Shown: positions 53,770 through 62,500 of the stretch, in pieces
Layout of the letters: each line of letters starts with the position of its first letter
Position numbering within the stretch: position 1 is the first letter of the stretch
DNA from: Nocardia seriolae NBRC 15557
Lineage (GTDB): Bacteria; Actinomycetota; Actinomycetes; Mycobacteriales; Mycobacteriaceae
Direction: 5' to 3'
Assembly: GCF_007990715.1 (NCBI RefSeq)
Contig: NZ_BJWY01000010.1
Location: forward strand, 1-64,000
DNA length: 64,000 nucleotides
Position numbers and translations under genes: made by a program
Notes under the pieces: model-generated
The model's database searches: none
Seen by the model: the letters and a program-made list of their open reading frames with translations, nothing else
Told to the model about the DNA's origin: nothing

Positions 53770-54165
53770 TCACCCCTCCTCGGCGTGCGCGACGGCGTCG
53801 ATGACGATGTGCGCGAGATGCTCGTCGACCAGCTCGTAGATGACCTCGCGCCCGGTGCGCTCGCCGCGCACCACGCCCGCGGACTTGAGGATCCGCAGGT
53901 GCTGGCTGATCAGCGGCTGGGTCACCCCGAGCGTGTCGACCAGTTCGTGCACGCAGCGCGGCGATTCGCGCAGCTGCAGCACGATGGCGATGCGCACGGG
54001 GGCGGCCAGGGCGCGCAATAGTTCTCCGGCCGAGTCCAGAACGGTGCGTGCGGGAACCGCCGGTGGCTGGGGCGACCGGTAGGGGTACGGGTCGTGCGGG
54101 ATCGCGGCCGGGGTCTCGGTCGCGACATGCGAGCGCCGGATGGGCGCGCCGCTGTCCGTGGTCAT
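53770..54165 (-). CDS. smtB: ArsR/SmtB-family zinc-responsive repressor
   Basis: 131 residues from ATG 54165. A disordered first 35 residues precedes the winged helix: SAGELLRALAAPVRIAIVLQLRESPRCVHELVDTLGVTQPLISQHLRILKSAGVVRGERTGREVIYELVDEHLAHIVIDAVAHAEEG. The C-terminal helix carries DEHLAHIVIDAVAHAEE, the alpha-5 metal-site pattern (Asp/His...His) of Zn-sensing SmtB proteins. Without zinc it would repress its own operon (smtB-zur). It is transcribed divergently from glyS. Confidence 0.94.
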   Translation of the reverse strand: MTTDSGAPIRRSHVATETPAAIPHDPYPYRSPQPPAVPARTVLDSAGELLRALAAPVRIAIVLQLRESPRCVHELVDTLGVTQPLISQHLRILKSAGVVRGERTGREVIYELVDEHLAHIVIDAVAHAEEG

Positions 54166-54313
54166 CGAACCAACTCCTTATTGGAAACCGATGCCATTCT
54201 TATATGCAGGGTTGCGCATGTCAAACGCGACACGGTGTTAAAGCACTGGCACCCGGCAGATAGTCTGGACCTAATCCTTTGCAATCTTCCGGACACGGAT
54301 GGAGAACTGTTCA

Positions 54314-55705
54314 GTGGCACCCAAGTCGAAGGTGGACACCGTCGCCAATCTCGCCAAGCGTCGGGGTCTCGTGTACCCGAGCGGTGAGATTTACGGCGGA
54401 ACGAGGTCGGCCTGGGATTACGGTCCGCTGGGCGTCGAGCTCAAGGAGAACATCAAGCGGCAGTGGTGGCGGTCCATGGTGACCAGCCGCGACGACGTGG
54501 TCGGCCTGGACTCGTCGATCATTCTGCCGCGCCAGGTGTGGGTGGCCTCGGGCCACGTCGCGGTGTTCAACGACCCGCTGGTGGAATGCCTCAACTGCCA
54601 CAAGCGGCACCGGCAGGACCACCTGCAGGAGGCCTACGCCGAGAAGAACAAGATCGACGACCCGGACTCGGTCCCGATGGACAAGATCGTGTGCCCGGAC
54701 TGCGGCACGGTCGGCCAGTGGACCGAGCCCAAGGACTTCAACATGATGCTGAAGACCTACCTGGGCCCGGTCGAGTCCGAAGAGGGCATGCACTACCTGC
54801 GCCCGGAGACCGCGCAGGGCATCTTCGTCAACTACGACAATGTCGCCACCACCGCGCGCAAGAAGCCGCCGTTCGGTATCGCGCAGATCGGCAAGTCGTT
54901 CCGCAACGAGATCACCCCGGGCAACTTCATCTTCCGCACCCGCGAGTTCGAGCAGATGGAGATGGAGTTCTTCGTCAAGCCGGGCGAGGACGAGCAGTGG
55001 CACCAGTACTGGATCGACACCCGCATGGCCTGGTACACCGACCTGGGCATCGATCCGGAGAACCTGCGCCTGTACGAGCACCCGAAGGAGAAGCTCTCGC
55101 ACTACTCCACCCGCACGGTGGACATCGAGTACCGCTTCCGCTTCGCGGGCAGCGAGTGGGGTGAGCTCGAAGGCGTGGCCAACCGCACCGACTTCGACCT
55201 CAAGACGCACTCCGAGCACTCGGGCAAGGACCTGATCTACTTCGATCAGCAGACGGGCGAGCGCTACACCCCGTACGTGATCGAGCCGGCGGCCGGTCTG
55301 ACCCGTTCGCTCATGGCCTTCCTGGTGGACGCGTACCACGAGGAGGAGGCGCCGACGGCCAAGGGCACCATGGAGACTCGCACCACGCTGCGCCTGGATC
55401 CGCGGCTGGCGCCCGTCAAGGCGGCTGTCCTGCCGTTGTCGCGCAATGCGGACCTTTCGCCCAAGGCCAAGGACCTGGCCGCGACCCTGCGCCGGAACTG
55501 GAACGTGGACTTCGACGACGCCGGCGCGATCGGCCGTCGCTACCGTCGCCAGGACGAGATCGGCACCCCGTTCTGCATCACGGTCGACTTCGACACGCTG
55601 GAGGACCAGGCCGTTACCGTGCGCGAACGGGACTCGATGGCGCAGCAGCGGGTGGCGCTGGATCAGGTGGAGGGCTACCTGGCGGCGCGCCTCATCGGCG
55701 CCTGA
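54314..55705 (+). CDS. glyS: glycyl-tRNA synthetase
   Basis: 463 residues from GTG 54314. It is the alpha2-type class II synthetase: [23 protein letters not shown], motif 2 region [31 protein letters not shown], an inserted zinc-type segment with CLNCHKRH...CPDCG, and motif 3 in [17 protein letters not shown]. The C-terminal anticodon domain is [29 protein letters not shown]. It charges tRNA-Gly. It ends the block conserved with M. tuberculosis and is followed by a strong terminator. Confidence 0.97.
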   Translation: MAPKSKVDTVANLAKRRGLVYPSGEIYGGTRSAWDYGPLGVELKENIKRQWWRSMVTSRDDVVGLDSSIILPRQVWVASGHVAVFNDPLVECLNCHKRHRQDHLQEAYAEKNKIDDPDSVPMDKIVCPDCGTVGQWTEPKDFNMMLKTYLGPVESEEGMHYLRPETAQGIFVNYDNVATTARKKPPFGIAQIGKSFRNEITPGNFIFRTREFEQMEMEFFVKPGEDEQWHQYWIDTRMAWYTDLGIDPENLRLYEHPKEKLSHYSTRTVDIEYRFRFAGSEWGELEGVANRTDFDLKTHSEHSGKDLIYFDQQTGERYTPYVIEPAAGLTRSLMAFLVDAYHEEEAPTAKGTMETRTTLRLDPRLAPVKAAVLPLSRNADLSPKAKDLAATLRRNWNVDFDDAGAIGRRYRRQDEIGTPFCITVDFDTLEDQAVTVRERDSMAQQRVALDQVEGYLAARLIGA

Positions 55706-55720
55706 TTCGTCGCTCACTGG

Positions 55721-55757
55721 AAAGACCGGTCAATGCCTGACCGGTCTTTTCTTTATT
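55721..55757 (+). terminator. intrinsic terminator of glyS
   Basis: AAAGACCGGTCA (55721-55732) and TGACCGGTCTTT (55738-55749) form a perfect 12-bp stem with a 5-base loop followed by TTCTTTATTTG. The right arm and what follows are repeated at about 58665, which marks the left edge of the tandem duplication. Confidence 0.92.
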
Positions 55758-55794
55758 TGATTGCCCCCGAAATTCGGGGCGCTGTACCGGAATT

Positions 55795-55810
55795 GGGTAG
55801 TGCACTACCC
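55795..55810. promoter_or_regulatory. 16-bp perfect palindrome abutting the first-copy promoter
   Basis: GGGTAGTGCACTACCC is exactly self-complementary and ends three bases before the -35 hexamer. A related but imperfect site, GGGTATGCGACTACTC, sits at the same distance from the second-copy promoter (58722-58737). This is a candidate operator for an unidentified regulator. Confidence 0.6.
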
Positions 55811-55813
55811 GTG

Positions 55814-55842
55814 TTAACAGCCCATGACCGAGGCACTATTTA
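55814..55842 (+). promoter_or_regulatory. promoter of the first DUF6875-type gene
   Basis: TTAACA (55814-55819), a 17-base spacer, and TATTTA (55837-55842) resemble a housekeeping-sigma promoter. The same arrangement is preserved in the duplicated copy (TTAACG at 58741, TATTTA at 58764, same spacer). The start codon lies 57 bases after the -10. Confidence 0.65.
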
Positions 55843-55898
55843 GGGTGTACGGATATCGGCGCCTTCTACTGCCGTATCTCGATCATCCGAGGTGAGTC

Positions 55899-56609
55899 AT
55901 GAGCGAGCGTGTTATCGGCCCCCGCTCGGGGCTGCAATGGGTCTCATTGGGGGACACCGGATCATCGTGTCCTGCCGCCCGATCCACGGTGGCGGCATTT
56001 CGATCTTGGGCGGATTCCTTTTTGACCCGACCCAATGACGAACTGGGGCGGGACGGGCCGGTCTGTCCGTATGTCCGGCCGTCCATGCGGCGGGATCTGC
56101 TCTGGTTGGCGCAGGTGCCGGCGGTGGAACCGCGGCCGATGTGGGTACGTGCGATCATCTCCGACGCATTGGAGGTTTATCCCGAACTACCCACGGGGAA
56201 CGGCAGTTCCACCTCCGTGTTGCGTTCGTTGATCACCGTATTTCCCAATTTGAAGGATTATACGCTGATCGATGAAATACACTCCGAATTCAAGAGCAAA
56301 TTCGTCGAACGCGGGATCATGCTCGGGCAGTTTTATCCGGGCTGTGACCAACCGGGCCTGTGGAACAAGGATTTTCGGCCATTGGACGCGCCGCTGCCGA
56401 TGCTGGTGGTCCGGCCGATGATGACCACGGATTTCGCCTTCCTGGTGGACCGGCCGGAGTGGGCCGACGCGTACGTGCGCAAGTTCGCGCCGATGCTGCC
56501 GGCGCACGTGCGGGCGGTCATGGTGGGGCGGTTGACTTCTCGGTCGGCTGCCCTGGTGCCCGCCTACGAGGAGCGGCCGGAGGACGAGTCCTGCTCGACC
56601 GGCAGCTAG
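55899..56609 (+). CDS. DUF6875-type protein, copy 1
   Basis: 236 residues from ATG 55899 behind GAGGTGAG. It is a soluble protein with no signal peptide. Distinctive parts are ADSFLTRPNDELGRDGPVCPYV, MRRDLLWLAQVPAVEPRPMW, LITVFPNLKDYTLIDEIH, MLGQFYPGCDQPGLWNKDF, LPMLVVRPMMTTDFAFLVDR and AYVRKFAP. I place it, with moderate confidence, in the uncharacterised DUF6875 family of actinobacterial natural-product loci. A near-identical copy at 58823 precedes an NRPS gene. The C-terminal 25 residues differ between the copies, the core hardly at all. Confidence 0.75.
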   Translation: MSERVIGPRSGLQWVSLGDTGSSCPAARSTVAAFRSWADSFLTRPNDELGRDGPVCPYVRPSMRRDLLWLAQVPAVEPRPMWVRAIISDALEVYPELPTGNGSSTSVLRSLITVFPNLKDYTLIDEIHSEFKSKFVERGIMLGQFYPGCDQPGLWNKDFRPLDAPLPMLVVRPMMTTDFAFLVDRPEWADAYVRKFAPMLPAHVRAVMVGRLTSRSAALVPAYEERPEDESCSTGS

Positions 56610-56626
56610 GTGTGTCGCGGTCGCGA

Positions 56627-56690
56627 CGGTGATCAGGGTCGGGGTGTCCCATCACCGGCAGGGCCGGAACACACCGCATCGTCGGTTTGG
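56627..56690 (+). pseudogene. scrap of NRPS condensation-domain sequence
   Basis: Downstream of copy 1 the sequence encodes TVIRVGVSHH and then decays through GGAACACACCGCATCGTCGG. It matches, nearly base for base, the NRPS segment at 59947-60010 that encodes [20 protein letters not shown]. It lies just after the first DUF6875-type gene, as the intact NRPS lies after the second. It is therefore a remnant of a duplicated NRPS start. Confidence 0.65.
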
Positions 56691-56758
56691 GAAGCAATCG
56701 GATAACGAAAACCGTGAGGATCCGCAACTAATGGGAATCGCGGGTACAGAATCGGAGC

Positions 56759-58585
56759 ATGGCCGAGAACCTGCCGCGACGGGGGTTCCTCACGGGAACC
56801 CTCGGTCTCCTCGGGCTCGGCGTCACCGGGATCGGGCGAGCCGATCCCGTCGCGGTGCCGCCGCCACCGCTGCCCATGCCCTACCTTCCGTCCTCGCCGT
56901 ACACCCCGCTGAACTACCACTCCCCGCCGTTGCAGCCCTTCGTCGACGAGCTTCCGGTCCCCGAAACCATACCGGCCGCAGGGGAATTGGCGGCGACCTC
57001 GGGGATGCACCGCTATCACCGGGAGCTGCCGGAGACCCGCGCCTGGGGCTTCTCCCGGCCGGTGCTGGGCCCGTGCCTGGAGGCGCGCCGGGATCGGCAG
57101 GCGCACGTCGGTTTTCGCAACGACCTGGGCACCCACGTGCTGGCCCAGCACGTGGATCTCACCATGCACGGCGTGACCGAGCTGGACCGCACCGATCCGC
57201 GCTTCACCGTCCACCTGCACGGCGGGGTGAACGCGCCGAGTTCGGACGGGCATCCGCTGGTCGGCTGGCGCAATGGCGGACGGCCGAGCTTCACGTACAC
57301 GAATCGGCAAGAGGCGGCGACACTCTGGTATCACGACCACGCCATGGGCATCTCCCGCCTCAATATTCAGGCCGGTCTGGCCGGGATGTACTACCTGCGA
57401 GACGAATTCGACACCGGCCGGGCGGACAACCCGCTCGGGCTGCCCAGTGGCGAGTTCGAGGTGCCGCTGATCGTGCAGGACCGCACCTTCAACGCGGACG
57501 GCACCGTGCAGCCCATGGTGGGGCTCTATCTTCCGCAGGGCTACAACCAGTCCGGGCAATTGGGTGACGTGGCGTGCGTCAACGGGGTGGTGTGGCCGCG
57601 CTTCGAGGTGCGCCGCACGGTGTATCGCTTCCGGCTGCTGAACGGATCCAATTCGCGGGCTTATGTTTTTGCGCTCACCAACGCCCGGCTGTGGGTGATC
57701 GGCGGCGATCTCGGCCTGCTGGATGAGCCGATCGTCACGCCGAGCGTTCGGGTGAGCCCCGGCGAACGCATCGATGTGCTGGTGGATTTCAGCGAGCTGC
57801 GCGACGGGGAGGTGGTGGATCTGGTCAATGTCGCGCTCAACGACATCGGCAATACCTTCTTCATGGTCCCGGAGCTGCGCAACATCATGCGCTTCACGGT
57901 GGCCGGGGACGGGCCGCCCGCCGAGATCCCCTCGGTGCTGCGCGGCGGTCCCGGACTGCCCGACCCGCTGGGGCCGCTGCCCGAGCCGGACTCGGTGCGC
58001 ACCGTGACCCTGATGGGATACAACGAAGACGCCCGGCAGGCGGCCGTCTTCCCGGGCATGGGGGTGCTCGACAATCTGCCGTTCCTGGGCACGGACATCG
58101 ATACCGCGCGGGCGGGGGCGGTCGAGCAGTGGAACATCGTCAACACCACCTCGTTCGACCATCCGGTCCATATTCATCTGGCCCGCATGCGCGTGCTGGG
58201 CCGGCAGTCGATCAATGCCTACGACTACTGGATGGCCGACCCGCCGCCCGCCTTCGGTATCCGCTGGGCCCCCTCGGCCGACGGCTTCGCCCTGGGTCCG
58301 CAGACGCTGCCGCCGCTCTGGGAGACCGGGTGGAAGGACACCGTCGAATGTCCGACCGACGCCATCACCCGGGTCCTGGTGCGTTGGCCCTCGGTCGAGG
58401 AGCTCGGTTTCGACCCGGACGCGCCCGTCGCGGTCCCGCCCGATGCCGAGGCGATGTCGCCGAGCGGGGCGATGTCCGGGGACATGATGGCCGGTCACGA
58501 GGAGATTCGCGGGTACGTCTGGCACTGCCACAACCTCGACCACGCCGACCACGACATGATGCAGCAGATCCGGGTGCTGCCGTGA
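56759..58585 (+). CDS. multicopper oxidase
   Basis: 608 residues from ATG 56759. The Tat signal is NLPRRGFLTGTLGLLGLG, so it is exported folded. The four copper-ligand motifs are present: FTVHLHGG near 150, LWYHDHAMG near 190, HPVHIHL near 467, and WHCHNLDHADHDM near 587 (type-1 plus trinuclear centre, with Met as axial ligand). It resembles the CotA/bilirubin oxidase/phenoxazinone synthase group, and a Met-rich loop (MSPSGAMSGDMMAGHEE) near 565 could bind extra copper. It oxidises phenols or metal ions while reducing oxygen to water. Lying between duplicated genes of an NRPS locus, it may tailor the peptide. Confidence 0.92.
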   Translation: MAENLPRRGFLTGTLGLLGLGVTGIGRADPVAVPPPPLPMPYLPSSPYTPLNYHSPPLQPFVDELPVPETIPAAGELAATSGMHRYHRELPETRAWGFSRPVLGPCLEARRDRQAHVGFRNDLGTHVLAQHVDLTMHGVTELDRTDPRFTVHLHGGVNAPSSDGHPLVGWRNGGRPSFTYTNRQEAATLWYHDHAMGISRLNIQAGLAGMYYLRDEFDTGRADNPLGLPSGEFEVPLIVQDRTFNADGTVQPMVGLYLPQGYNQSGQLGDVACVNGVVWPRFEVRRTVYRFRLLNGSNSRAYVFALTNARLWVIGGDLGLLDEPIVTPSVRVSPGERIDVLVDFSELRDGEVVDLVNVALNDIGNTFFMVPELRNIMRFTVAGDGPPAEIPSVLRGGPGLPDPLGPLPEPDSVRTVTLMGYNEDARQAAVFPGMGVLDNLPFLGTDIDTARAGAVEQWNIVNTTSFDHPVHIHLARMRVLGRQSINAYDYWMADPPPAFGIRWAPSADGFALGPQTLPPLWETGWKDTVECPTDAITRVLVRWPSVEELGFDPDAPVAVPPDAEAMSPSGAMSGDMMAGHEEIRGYVWHCHNLDHADHDMMQQIRVLP

Positions 58586-58593
58586 TCGCGGCT

Positions 58594-58609
58594 GAGTAGC
58601 GGGCTACTC
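58594..58609. promoter_or_regulatory. 16-bp palindrome downstream of the oxidase
   Basis: GAGTAGCGGGCTACTC has 7-bp arms around two bases and the same GTAG-N4-CTAC core as the palindrome at 55795-55810. It lies 8 bases after the oxidase stop and about 130 bases before the second-copy palindrome. It could be an operator half of a loop or a weak hairpin. Confidence 0.4.
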
Positions 58610-58721
58610 GGGGGTAGGTACGAGGTGCTGGTGACCTTGGTTTCGCGGGAAAAGCTGATCAAAGTCTGACCGGTCTATTCTTTTCCTTCGCCCCCGAAAT
58701 TCGAGGCACCGTAGCGAAATT

Positions 58722-58769
58722 GGGTATGCGACTACTCGTGTTAACGGCCCATGACCGGCGCACTATTTA
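58722..58769 (+). promoter_or_regulatory. operator-like site and promoter of the second DUF6875-type gene
   Basis: A degenerate palindrome GGGTATGCGACTACTC (58722-58737) is followed, 3 bases on, by TTAACG (58741-58746), a 17-base spacer and TATTTA (58764-58769). Spacing is identical to copy 1. The promoter bases are kept while one palindrome arm has drifted, so the two copies may now respond differently. The transcript would run into the NRPS gene. Confidence 0.6.
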
Positions 58770-58822
58770 GGTGTGTGAGAACGGCGCATTCTCTGCCGTA
58801 TCTCGATCATCCGAGGTGAGTC

Positions 58823-59539
58823 ATGAGCGAGCGTGTTATCGGCCCCCGCTCGGGGCTGCAATGGGTGTCATTGGGGGACATCGGATCAACCTGTTCGGCC
58901 GCCCGGCCCACGGTCGCGGCTTTTCGATCTTGGGCCGATTCCTTTCGGACCAGGCCCAGCGACGAACTGGGGCGCGACGGTGCGGTGTGCCCGTACGTCA
59001 AGCCGTCGCTGCGGCGGGATCTGATGTGGTTGGCGCAGGTACCGGCGGCCGAGCCACGGCCGATGTGGGTGCGCGCGATCATCGCCGACGCCCTCGAGGT
59101 CTATCCCCAACTGCCCACGGGGAACGGCGGTTCCGATTCCGTGCTGCGGGCTTTGATCACCGTTTTTCCGAATTTGCACGATTATACGCTGATCGACGAG
59201 GTGCACTCCGAATTCAAGAGCAAGTTCGTGGAACGCGGCATCATGCTGGGTCAGTTTTATCCGGGCTGCGATCAACCGGGATTGTGGAACAAGGATTTTC
59301 GGCCATTGGACGCGCCGCTGCCGATGCTGGTGGTTCGGCCGATGATGACCACGGATTTCGCCTTCCTGGTGGATCGGCCGGAGTGGGCCGACGCGTACGT
59401 GCGCAAGTTCGCGCCGTCGCTGCCCGCCCACGTGCGCTCGGTCATGGTGGGGCGCTTGACATCCGGGACCGCCGAATGCGTCCCGGCCTACCACGAAGCA
59501 CAGCTCGACGACGAATCATGTTCCGTGACCAGCAGGTAG
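58823..59539 (+). CDS. DUF6875-type protein, copy 2
   Basis: 238 residues from ATG 58823 behind the same GAGGTGAG site as copy 1. Residues 60-205 are almost the same as in copy 1 (LITVFPNLHDYTLIDEVH, MLGQFYPGCDQPGLWNKDF, RPMMTTDFAFLVDRPEWAD). The N-terminal 60 and C-terminal 25 residues carry most changes. Both copies look intact. The NRPS gene starts 6 bases after this stop, so this copy is in the NRPS operon. A role in the cluster, such as substrate supply or self-protection, is likely from position but not demonstrated. Confidence 0.8.
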   Translation: MSERVIGPRSGLQWVSLGDIGSTCSAARPTVAAFRSWADSFRTRPSDELGRDGAVCPYVKPSLRRDLMWLAQVPAAEPRPMWVRAIIADALEVYPQLPTGNGGSDSVLRALITVFPNLHDYTLIDEVHSEFKSKFVERGIMLGQFYPGCDQPGLWNKDFRPLDAPLPMLVVRPMMTTDFAFLVDRPEWADAYVRKFAPSLPAHVRSVMVGRLTSGTAECVPAYHEAQLDDESCSVTSR

Positions 59540-59545
59540 GCAATC

Positions 59546-62500
59546 GTGACGCGTGAACTCGCGGCGGATCGGACCGCCACCACCCTTTCTCGAACGGCCA
59601 TCGTCTTTCCGCTCTCCCCGGCGCAACAGGGGTTTTGGTATGCGCAGCAACTGGATCCGACCGTGCCGTTGTCGGAGGCCCAGTACATCGAGATGCGCGG
59701 GCCTCTCGACCTGGAGGCGCTGCGCGGTGCCGCCACCACCGCGGCGCGCGAATTCGGTTCCGGCGTCCTGCGACTCGTCGAGATCGACGGCAGGCCGTAT
59801 CAGCTGATCGATCCGGGGAAGGCGCCCACCCTGGGGTTCCTGGACTTCGCGGACCGGCCCGATCCGATGGCCGAGGCGCTGGCGTGGATGCGGGCGGAGG
59901 TGGCCGCGCCCATCGACCTGCTGGGCGAGAACGCCGGAGTAACAACGGTGATCCGGGTCGGGGAGTCCCATCACCTGTGGTACACCAGAGCACACCACAT
60001 CCTCATCGATGGATTCGGCTCGATGACCATGCTGTACCGGGTCGCCGAGCTGTACAACGCCGCGGTGCACGGGCAAACGGCGCCTCCCGGCACCGCGGCC
60101 TCCCTCGCGGAGGTGCACGAGGCGGAGATGGCGTACCGGGAATCGTCCCGGTTCGCCGCCGACGCCGCGTACTGGCGCGAGGTGACCGCCGACATGCCCG
60201 AGCGGTGCAGTCTGGTGGCGGCCACCGCGCCCGCCGCCGCGCTGGCCCGCGAAGCCTGGGAGCAACTGCCCGAGGCGACCTCGGCGCTCCTGGAGAGCGC
60301 CGCGCGGCGGCTCGACAGCAGCGTGGCCGGGGTGGTGATGGCGGCCGTGGCGCTCTACTACGGGCGCATCACCGCCACCGAGGACGTGGTGCTGAGCCTG
60401 CCGGTCTCCGGCCGGACCACGGCCGTGCTGCGGCGCTCGGGCGGCATGATCGCCAATGTGGTGCCGCTGCGGGTGCCGGTGCCGCGGACCGGACGGGTCG
60501 GCGTCGTGCTGGCGGCGATCCGGGTCGCGGCCTCGGGTGCATTGCGGCACCAGCGTTTCCGGCACGAGGACATGCGCGACGAGCAGGGCGACGGCGCGGG
60601 GGAGCTGACCCGCGGGATCGTCGGGCCGGTCATCAACATCATGATGTTCTCGGCCGGAATCGACTTCGCCGGTCTCGAGTGCGGCCTGAACGTGGTCACC
60701 TCCGGGCCCATCGAGGACCTGTTCGTCAACTTCTACCAGCACGGCGCGGACGCACCGATCCACGTGGACTTCGCCGCGAATCCCCGGCTCTACGACGAGG
60801 ATTCGCTGCGCAGTCATCACCGCCGGTTCCTCGCCCTGCTGGATTCGCTACTGGACGCCGACGCCGAAACCCCGGTCACCGCACTGCGATACGCTACGGC
60901 CGAGGACGGCAGCGTGCTCGGCGGCGCGCACGGCGCGCCCGCGCCCGAACCCCGGCTGCTGCCGGAGATCCTCGAATCCGGTTTGCGCAGTGCGGGTCCC
61001 GACGCCGTGGCGATCGTCGCCGGTGATCGGGAGCTGACCTACCGTGAACTCGATGCGCTGTCGAATCGGCTGGCGCGCCGGATCATAGCCGCCGCCGACG
61101 ACAAGCCGGTCGGTCCGGAATCGGCTGTGCTGCTGCATCTTCCACGCTCGATCGAGGCAATGGTGGCGCTGTGGGCGGTCGCCAAGACCGGTGCCGCGTT
61201 CGTGCCGCTCGGCACCGCCATGCCCGCCGACAGAATGGCCCGGATCGCCGCCGAATGCGATGCCGGTATCGGGCTCACGCTGCGCCGAACCGGCGGCGAA
61301 CTGCCCGATACGGTGCGGTGGATCGCGCTGGACGATCTCCTGGACCGAGCGGCCGGGAGCGACGGCGAGTCATGGTCGACGGCCCAGCTCACGCCCGGCG
61401 AGCTGCCGGGCCGTCCGCGGCTGGAGAATCCGGCCTACATCGTGTTCACCTCCGGCTCCACCGGCGTCCCGAAGGGCGTGGTGGTCACCCATGCCGGGCT
61501 CGCGGGTCTGGCCGCCGCCATCGTGGACGCGTATCGGGTGGCCCCCGGCGCACGGGTGCTGCAATGCCTGAATCCGAGTTTCGACGCGGCCGTCCTGGAA
61601 TGGCTGATGGCCTTCGCCTCGGGCACCACGCTGGTGGTCGCCGAGCCGGATCCGGTGCTGGGCGCGGAGCTGGCCGCGCTGGTGCGCGAGCACCGGATCA
61701 CCCAGGTGTGCTCGACGCCCGCGGTGCTGTCGACCCTGGACGCGCACGCGCTGGACGGGGTGCGGGCGGTGTCCTCGGGCGGCGAGCCGACGCCGCCGGA
61801 TATCGTGGCGCGCTTCGGAATCGGGCGCGACCTGCTGAATTCGTACGGTCCGAGCGAGACCACGGTGGCCGTCACCTACACCAAGGGGCTGGTGCCGGGG
61901 GAGAACGCCGGACTCGGTGAACCCATCCGTGGCGCGGGCATGCTGGTGCTGGATCGCTGGCTGCGCCCGGTGCCCGTCGGGGTCGCGGGGGAGCTGTACG
62001 TGACCGGGCCGGGGGTGGCGCGCGGGTATGTGGGCCGCGCCGCGCTGACCGCCGAACGGTTCGTGCCCGCGCTGTCGGGACCGGCCGGGAGCCGCATGTA
62101 TCGGACCGGAGATCTGGTCCGGTGGACGAGGGCTCCCGGCGCTTCGGGATCCTCGCACGTGCTCGAATATGTGGGGCGCAGCGATTTCCAGGTGAAGCTG
62201 CGCGGGATGCGGATCGAGCTGGGCGAGATCGACTCCGCCCTGAACGCGCATCCGGCGGTGGAGATCGCGGTGACGGTCGCGCGTCAGACCTCGGGCGGCA
62301 ACTCCGTGCTCGCGGCCTACGTGGTGCCCCGGGCCGAGGCCAGCCTGACCGAATCCGAACTCCTGGAACACGCCTCGCACCGGCTGCCGCCCTACATGGT
62401 GCCCGCGACCGTCACGGTGCTGGGCGCGCTCCCGCTGACCGCCAATGGCAAGGTCGACCGGCGCGCCCTGCCCGAACCCGTACTCGCGCAGCCGGTCCAC

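Noticed and set aside
54166-54313. Zur or SmtB binding site between smtB and glyS
   Set aside because: Short AT-rich imperfect dyads exist, but none matches a known consensus well enough to call.
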